Of a stretch of DNA of 64,000 nt, positions 57,974 through 64,000 are shown piece by piece; within the stretch, counting starts at the first letter, position 1; each line of letters begins with the position of its first letter. The stretch spans positions 4,135,925 through 4,199,924 of the forward strand of contig NW_006917092.1 of assembly GCF_000516985.1 (NCBI RefSeq). The letters run 5' to 3'. The stretch is from Pestalotiopsis fici W106-1. Lineage: Eukaryota; Ascomycota; Sordariomycetes; Amphisphaeriales; Sporocadaceae. The position numbers and the translations under genes were made by a program. Under the pieces are notes generated by a model. It searched no databases. It saw only the letters and a list, made by a program, of their open reading frames with translations, and was not told where the DNA came from.

Positions 57974-60201
57974 TTATTCTTTTTTATCTCCCACAGCAGC
58001 ATCCTTTACATCGTCGGTACTGAATAGAGTTTCTTGGGCTATCGTCATGCCAGTCAGTATATACAAGCCAGTAAATATGGGAAGAGGGAGGGGGTAATCG
58101 ACTTACCACTCCAGAGTTCCGAGTACAGCCCGCCACGATCAATGAGCTCTTTGTGCGTGCCCATCTCGGCGACATTGCCCTCTCTCAAGACGATGATGAG
58201 GTCGGCGTCATATATTGTCCTTAGACGATGTGCAACGAAAACACTTGTTCTAGCCTTTTCTTTAAGAATGCTATTGATGTTTTGCATGAGCGTTTGCTCC
58301 GTGTGGGTATCCAGTGCACTGGTTGCCTCGTCAAAGAAGAGCAGTGGCGGATCCTTTAGTATGAGCCTCGAGACAGCCAGGCGCTGCTTTTCGCCACCAC
58401 TGATCATCATTCCTCTCTCGCCCACCTTTGTGTCGTAACCTGCAGGCCAACTGGCGATGATGTCGTGGATCCGCGCTCTCTTGGCCGCTGCGATGATCTC
58501 GGATTCGCCGGCAGCCATATTGCCATATTTAATGTTGTGTCCAACCGTATCATTGAAGAGTGGTGTATCCTGGGGAACAACACCAATGGATTGCCTCAGC
58601 GAATCAAGAGTGACGCTCTTGATTTCTTGGTCGTCAATGAGTACGCGGCCGCTGTCAACGTCATAGAAACGGAATAGAAGTCGGAGCAGCGTAGACTTTC
58701 CACAGCCACTGGGCCCAACTATGGCAATCTTCTTGCCGGCGGGAATCGTGAGATTCAAGTTCTTTAGAATTGGACGATCCTTGAGGTAGCCAAATGACAC
58801 ATTCTCAAACTTGATCTCGCCTCCCTTGACAAGCTGGAGTGGTTTGGCATCGGGGAGCTCCTTGATGGACACGTTGACCTTTTGTAGATTGAACAGTGTC
58901 TCCATGTCTAGAAGAGATTGCCTAAGCTCGCGATATACGGATCCCAAAAAGTTCAGTGGCACAGACAGCTGGAAAACTAGCTGGTTCACCATGACCAGGT
59001 CGCCCACGGTCAATGAGCCGGACGCCACACCGTTGGCTGCAAGGTACATCATGGCTGTCAATGCGCTGGAAAATATGATGTTCTGGCCACTGTTCAAAAA
59101 GGCCAGCGAGGTGGCGACCTTTATGGAGCTCTTTTCGTAGCCGAGTAAAGCTTTATCATAGCGCGCAACTTCAAACTTTTCATTATTGAAGTATTTGACA
59201 GCTTCGTAGTTGATCAAGGAATCAACAGCAATGGTTGAAGCCTTGTTGTCGGCAGCATTGGCCTGTCGGCGAAACTTTGTTCTCCAAGCGGTTGTCCAGA
59301 TGGTAAAGGCAGTGTAGGCTGTCATGGTCAAGGCCGTGATGGCGGCAAACTGTGCTCCGTATTGGTAGGTCAAGATGCCGCAGACCATGGTGATCTCCAG
59401 GGCCGTAGGCAGAATGTGAAAGACCATACTGGTCAAGAGGAAGCTGATGCCCTTGGTACCACGATCGATGGCCCGGGTGAGACCGCCGGTCTGCTTTGTG
59501 AGGTGGAAGTTGAGATCCAGCCTCAGCAGATGATCGAAGACGTTGGCCGCGACCTTCCGAATGGCCTTTTGTGCCACACTGGCGAAGACTGCATTTCTCA
59601 GCTCTTGAAAGACGGTGGCGCCTATCCTCGTTGCGCCGTAGGCCACAATCATGCTGCCGGCAATCATGGCGGCATTACCACCCATAGCACCGACATCGAT
59701 GTTCATGGCATCCACAATGCTCTTGAAGTAAAAGGGCACCTGTACATTGAGTACTTTTGCGCCGATCAAGAGGGTGACAGCTAGGCCGACTCGAAGCTTG
59801 GTAGACAGGCTGTCCTTGGGCCACAAGTAGTGAGCCATTTCTTTCATGATGGCCCAGTCGGCCTTTCGCTGCTCCTGCGCGCTCTTCTCTACCGTGGCCA
59901 AAGGGTCCTTGGCGGACGTGGCGGGCTTTTTGGGTGTCTCGGCGACCAGTTTCTGTACATCCTTTTGAGGTGCGTTCGTTGTCGTCGTCGTCGTGGTTGT
60001 CGTTGTTGACGCGTTATTCGAGGCATATCGTTCAAGGGCCAGCCTCTGCGATGTCGCAGCGAGGGGGACCCGGGTGGGAGCTCCGCAAGGCCGCCGAAGC
60101 AGTGACAGCGACTGAGGGACCAATTGGGCCCTGAAAAGTCCGATACATGTCGGGCGCGAGGTAGGAGCCCTCCCAAGACTCCTGACAATCATTGCGTTCA
60201 T
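57974..60201 (-). CDS. atm1: Mitochondrial ABC transporter Atm1
   Basis: Two exons, 60201-58107 and 58038-57974, with a 68-bp intron (GTAAGT...ACTGACT...GATAG), make 719 residues. The last exon adds [10 protein letters not shown], the usual Atm1 ending; unspliced, the tail would be unrelated. The first 60 residues are Arg/Ser-rich and acid-poor, a mitochondrial presequence, followed by ten consecutive Thr (66-75). The membrane domain contains the Atm1 signature [20 protein letters not shown]. The nucleotide-binding domain has Walker [10 protein letters not shown] (496-504), the signature ISGGEKQRL (600-608), Walker B LLFFDE (620-625) and the switch His658. This half-transporter works as a homodimer in the inner membrane and exports a glutathione-linked sulfur compound needed for cytosolic iron-sulfur protein assembly. 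Confidence 0.94.
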
Positions 60202-61851
60202 CCCTCGTGCGCAGTCATTGTTGGGCAGGTAGGTCTTATGGCGGGGCTTCTCTATCGATGGCGGGGAGGGAGGGAGGGAGGGAGGTAAAGAGCGGGTAGG
60301 TCTTGGAAGATGACTGCCGGGCCTTCGTCGGTCGCGTCGTACGGCGAATACCCTAAACTGAGCCTATGCACTTGAGAGCCAAAAAGATGCTCTTGGAATA
60401 TACAAATGCAAGTATATGAAGTAGTTTTTGGGAATTGGTGTTATACACCTAAATGAAATGGCGAGCAAGGAAGGTATGTAAGCCATGCCGCCGCGAGAAT
60501 CTCGAGCTCCAAAGAGCTTCGCAAGCTGGAAATTTGCGGAGGACCCTGATGTCAGCTCAGCCCCAAATTGCACAATCGCGTCCATTTGAGGCACATTATA
60601 CTAGGATAGGTGATTCTGGGCGTCAAGGTCGTCGAGGGGGCCGGGTATTGCAGGACGCTAGAACCAGGCTTCTGGCAGGGGAGAATTGCGCAACCAGAAG
60701 TCTCAATTACTAGCTAGCAGCAGTGCTTGTGTTCCCTGGAGCCTACATTACATACCTACCTTATTTATCGGTCAGTAGCAGGACTAGGTAGGTACACGAT
60801 AACACCGGTAGTATGTAGTGGATGCAATGTAAAGATACCTTGGACCAACTCGTCTCAATCTTTAGTGTTAATTCAAGTGGAATATGATTTAGACATCCGA
60901 GTATTTGAATGAGTATCTACTTGTGTACTATGCATACAGGTAAATACCTGACCTATGTAGGCACTCTCTCGTGCACTCTGTCGGCAATGGAACCCAAAAG
61001 TCTTTGGTGGGCACGTGGGGAAAGCTCCAGTGCGGGATGTCACGTATTCTGAACGACTATCCGCAAATCAGTCTGAGATGCTTCTTGACCGACATGCGAT
61101 CTTGCAGTTGTCGTGAACGTCCAAATGTGTTCCAAGATATTCGCACCAGGTCTGCGGTGAACTACTCCTATTCTTTGGGATTGTGAATGTGCAAATCTTA
61201 CGGAATGCATTCTCTGCCCAAAGTACATTGGTATATATATATGACAGTTATCTCCACATTCCCAATAAAGCTACAGCGTCCATACGTCTGTCTTGCCGAA
61301 GCCCTGCATTCGTAGTATGCACACCACAAACAGACAGCAGGACAGCACACTCACTAGTCAGTACCTAGTAAGGTAGTATATTGTACTGACATGCCCACTA
61401 TCCCCGTATTTCCGCCTCTGCATAGTTCAGTGAGAGTCTTTTTTCAACTTGCTGCCTGGACTGACTTGTGGGCATGCTCTAGCGTTTATTCACAAGTCAT
61501 GTCTCGCGCTCGTAATACCGAGCCAGCTTCGGAAAGTGGCGGACGACTGCCCACAAGGCCCGAGCTAGCACCGCGGCCGACACGCGGCGCTCCGGATTCC
61601 GAGTATCGGTTCCCGGCCTTACAACGGGGGATTGTTTCCCCTTGGTTAGAGCTGGATACATACCACTTAGAAAAAGAACGCAAGCCCCCCCCATGGGACG
61701 TCTCTCGCTCTCTTATCAGATCAATCAGATTAACTGCGTTATTGGGTGACTTTTGTCTTGTTTCCTCTCTTTTGACATCCTTTCTGCATCATTTCTTCGG
61801 ACACAATAAAAAAAAAAAAAAAAAAACGATTGTGTCTTCCCCCCATTCATT
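60202..61851. other. Divergent promoter region, Atm1 (-) and AIF-like gene (+)
   Basis: 1.65 kb. A G-rich repeat GGGGAGGGAGGGAGGGAGGGAGG at about 60263-60285 lies some 60 bp upstream of the Atm1 start. A 19-base A run at 61808-61826 lies 25 bp before the AIF-like start codon. TACCTA/TAGGTA motifs occur at about 60750 and 60787. No gene recognised. Confidence 0.55.
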
Positions 61852-63476
61852 ATGGCTGCAGCGCTAAAGAATGTGATCGTCGTTGGCGGCTCCTATGTCG
61901 GAATGGTATATTGACCATACATGCATTCAAGTCTGTAGACATCATGGCTAATTCGTTATACACAGGCAACGACAAAAGAACTGGCCTCCATCCTGCCTGC
62001 TACTCATCGTGTAAGAGCTGGCCTTGCCTTGATATCATATTGGCAGACCTATCAGACTACAGACTAATACAACATTAGATACTGCTCGTTGAGCCGCATA
62101 GCCATTTTCACCACCTCTTCGCTTTTGTGAGTACTTGCCTGATCAGTCATTGGAGGTTGTCTTGAGAGCATCAAGTCTGAATACCACAAAGACTAAGGAC
62201 AAAAAGTGCTTGAAAATCCAATCAAGTTACAGGAACTGACACTCTGAAAAAAACAAGCCTAGATTTGCAGTCCTGCCATCGCATGAGCACAAGGCTTTTA
62301 TCCCTTACACATCAACATTCTCTTCAGTACAAAGCCCAGTACAACATGCCGTCGTAACAGCAAGAGTAGAATCCCTACGTGCTGACAGTATCTTGCTTGA
62401 TCGGGAATGGCAAGGCTCCAGAGAGATCCCCTTTGACTATCTGGTCGTGGCGTCGGGCACCAAGCTTCAGGCGCCCGGCTCCATGACGGAGGACGATAAA
62501 CTGTCATCCGTCAGGTATTTCCAAGCCTATCAGAAACGCATCACAAACGCAAAGTCGGTCATCATTGTCGGTGGCGGAGCAGTTGGTGTGCAGATGGCAA
62601 CCGATGCAAAGGAACTGTACCCAGAGAAGGACGTTACGCTGGTCCACTCTCGCCAGAAGCTGATGCCATTGTATCACGAACAGCTCGACAGAATCATCAA
62701 GGACAGGTGCGAGGAATTGGGCGTCAAGTGAGTATTTTTCCTACCTACTCTGTTTTGCGCTCACATAAAACTGACATTGCTCGTTAGCCTTGTACTTGGT
62801 TCGCGAGTCGTCATGCCAGCCGGTGGCATTGGCGCAGACCAAACTTCAATTGAGCTCCAGAATGGCACAAAGCTGTCCGCAGACGTGATTGTGCCTGCCG
62901 TTGGTCAGACGCCAAACACGCAATTCCTGTCGGGTCTTGCTCCGTCATCCCAAGATTCGCTCGTCAACCCGGCCAACGGTTTCATTCGCGTGAAGCCAAC
63001 CTTGCAGCTGGCAGACCCAAAATATCCCAACATTTTTGCCGTTGGAGATGTCGCAGACAGCGGTGCGCACAAGGCGGCACGTCCGGGTGGAGCTCAGGCC
63101 GCGGTGCTCGCCAGGAACCTGGTTGCCATGATTGAGGGCAAGGAGCCGAGCGAGAACATTGTCGTGAGCCCGCCTGCCATTCACCTCAGCCTTGGTTTGG
63201 TAAGTAATCTCTCGAGCGTGCGCAGCTTCCACATGTGCTTGTGCTGGAACTGACAACATGATGCAGACCAAGAACTTGGTTTTCAGAAACCCCAACCCAG
63301 CTGAAGGTCAAACGGAACCAATGATTAAGCACAGAGATGAGTAAGTCGAAAGACTCCGATATTCAGTCTTCGAACCCGTACTAATATTCTACAGCGGCAA
63401 GAGGGACATGGGCATTGAGGGTGTTTGGGAAAGACGCGGTATCAACGTCACGGACCCCGCCCAATACCACTTGTAG
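61852..63476 (+). CDS. AIF2/AMID-like FAD-dependent pyridine-nucleotide oxidoreductase
   Basis: Seven exons: 61852-61905, 61966-62010, 62079-62126, 62258-62727, 62788-63199, 63267-63340 and 63395-63476, giving 394 residues. All phases agree. Intron 3 (131 bp) uses an AAG acceptor. The N-terminus is the FAD-binding Rossmann loop VVGGSYVG (10-17), then LLVEPHSHFHHLFAFPR, typical of AMID/FSP1-like proteins. The NAD(P)H-binding loop VGGGAVG is at 153-159, and IFAVGDVADSG is the second FAD contact. The family reduces quinones using NAD(P)H and is linked to apoptosis-like death in fungi. There is no clear mitochondrial presequence, so a cytosolic or membrane-associated place is possible. Confidence 0.88.
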
Positions 63477-63664
63477 ATCTAGCATTCCTGTAATTTGACT
63501 CGGGGAGACTTGGTCACCATTGCGGCTGACCATGATCACTGCTGGGATATTAACATTGTAGACTTTCTATGATACCAAAATTTTAATTACACAAGCTCAA
63601 ATGGTAGCGCTCATATACCTAGGTACCTACCGTATCCAAGTGTTTACTGGAAAGTTGTCTAAAC

Positions 63665-64000
63665 CTAATTCACAAACGAACTCGCTGGTGGACCAAGATA
63701 GCTCGGCTTCACTCCACCCAAATCAACTGTCAAACTTTCGAGAAGGATATTCGAATGCCGGAAACGCAGGCGGATATTGTGTGAGCCATGTTTGAAATTC
63801 CCAATGCTTTGACGGTGAGTCCACGTACAGTCCTGCACAGCATGATACCAACCAGGAGGCAATTCGCCTTTCCTCTCCGGGTCTGTGACAAGTCGATATG
63901 TTTCAACGCCACCATCATCGATCTGAACATCAAATGTCATCTTGTCTGATGGATCAATATCAAGGGTCATGTTGAATCGAAGCTCAACGTGTGCTTCAGC
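63665..64000 (-). CDS. C-terminal part of a probable GH115 xylan alpha-1,2-glucuronidase (cut by the right edge)
   Basis: The frame is open from the window edge (64000) to a TAG at 63665, giving 111 residues. The end LTVDLGGVKPSYLGPPASS is the characteristic close of GH115 proteins (C-terminal domain usually ending in VDxGGxxPSYLGPPES). The preceding beta-rich sequence (FDVQIDDGG, LPPGWYHAVQDC, GSHNIRLRFRH) fits that domain. The catalytic part lies outside the window, so activity cannot be judged. The enzyme family removes glucuronic acid side groups from xylan. It is convergent with the AIF-like gene, 188 bp apart. Confidence 0.65.
   Translation of the reverse strand, partial: AEAHVELRFNMTLDIDPSDKMTFDVQIDDGGVETYRLVTDPERKGELPPGWYHAVQDCTWTHRQSIGNFKHGSHNIRLRFRHSNILLESLTVDLGGVKPSYLGPPASSFVN

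Noticed and set aside
59362..59784. 140-codon + strand frame over the Atm1 gene
   Set aside because: Antisense shadow of the ABC transporter exon.

Overview
The window looks like nuclear DNA of a filamentous ascomycete, most likely a sordariomycete close to Hypocreales. The reasons are genes split by short introns (mostly 53-82 bp) with GTRNGT donors and CTRAC-like branch sites, fungal-only families (Pds5/BimD type, DUF3632, DUF3468-type regulators, Mup1- and Mtr-type permeases), and a 10-kb AT-rich block with the C-to-T at CpA signature of repeat-induced point mutation (RIP). Exon joins were worked out by hand; in each split gene the summed exon lengths keep the frame except where a frameshift is stated.

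Layout. 1-171: edge of a small secreted-peptide gene (-). 2007-6621: cohesin factor Pds5 (+), convergent with the mRNA guanylyltransferase at 7258-8568 (-). 10431-10754: candidate small subunit of serine palmitoyltransferase. 12745-14311: DHA-type MFS transporter broken by one frameshift, convergent within 3 bp with a DUF3468-type regulator (14315-15850, -). 16241-26137: a heavily RIP-mutated block. Its coding remains (about 19.9-23.3 kb, +) are those of a Helitron Rep/helicase, and its right edge is a hairpin plus CTAG, as expected of a Helitron 3' end. The block contains a 100-N assembly gap.

Right of the element: methionine-permease-like gene (27647-29823), NmrA-like protein (30870-31826), Mtr-like amino-acid transporter (31947-33468, -), a small hypothetical gene (35040-35456, -), secreted L-asparaginase (37162-38265), a DUF3632 protein (39006-39827), then a possible small accessory block: MFS transporter (40310-41969), frameshifted O-methyltransferase (42663-44207), zinc-finger-like protein (44963-45721) and short-chain dehydrogenase (46403-47380). 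A 4.7-kb stretch without a recognisable gene precedes a small conserved gene with a long leader (52115-52540). Next come a disordered hypothetical protein (53775-54539, -), a GH28 exopolygalacturonase (55501-57071, -), an Atm1-type mitochondrial ABC transporter (57974-60201, -), an AIF2/AMID-like oxidoreductase (61852-63476) and the C-terminal end of a probable GH115 glucuronidase (63665-64000, -, cut by the window edge).

Functionally the window mixes housekeeping genes (cohesion, capping, Fe-S export) with saprotroph or plant-associated accessory functions: nitrogen scavenging by asparaginase and two amino-acid permeases, cell-wall carbohydrate breakdown by GH28 and GH115, and possible secondary-metabolite tailoring. 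No tRNA, rRNA or CRISPR array was found.
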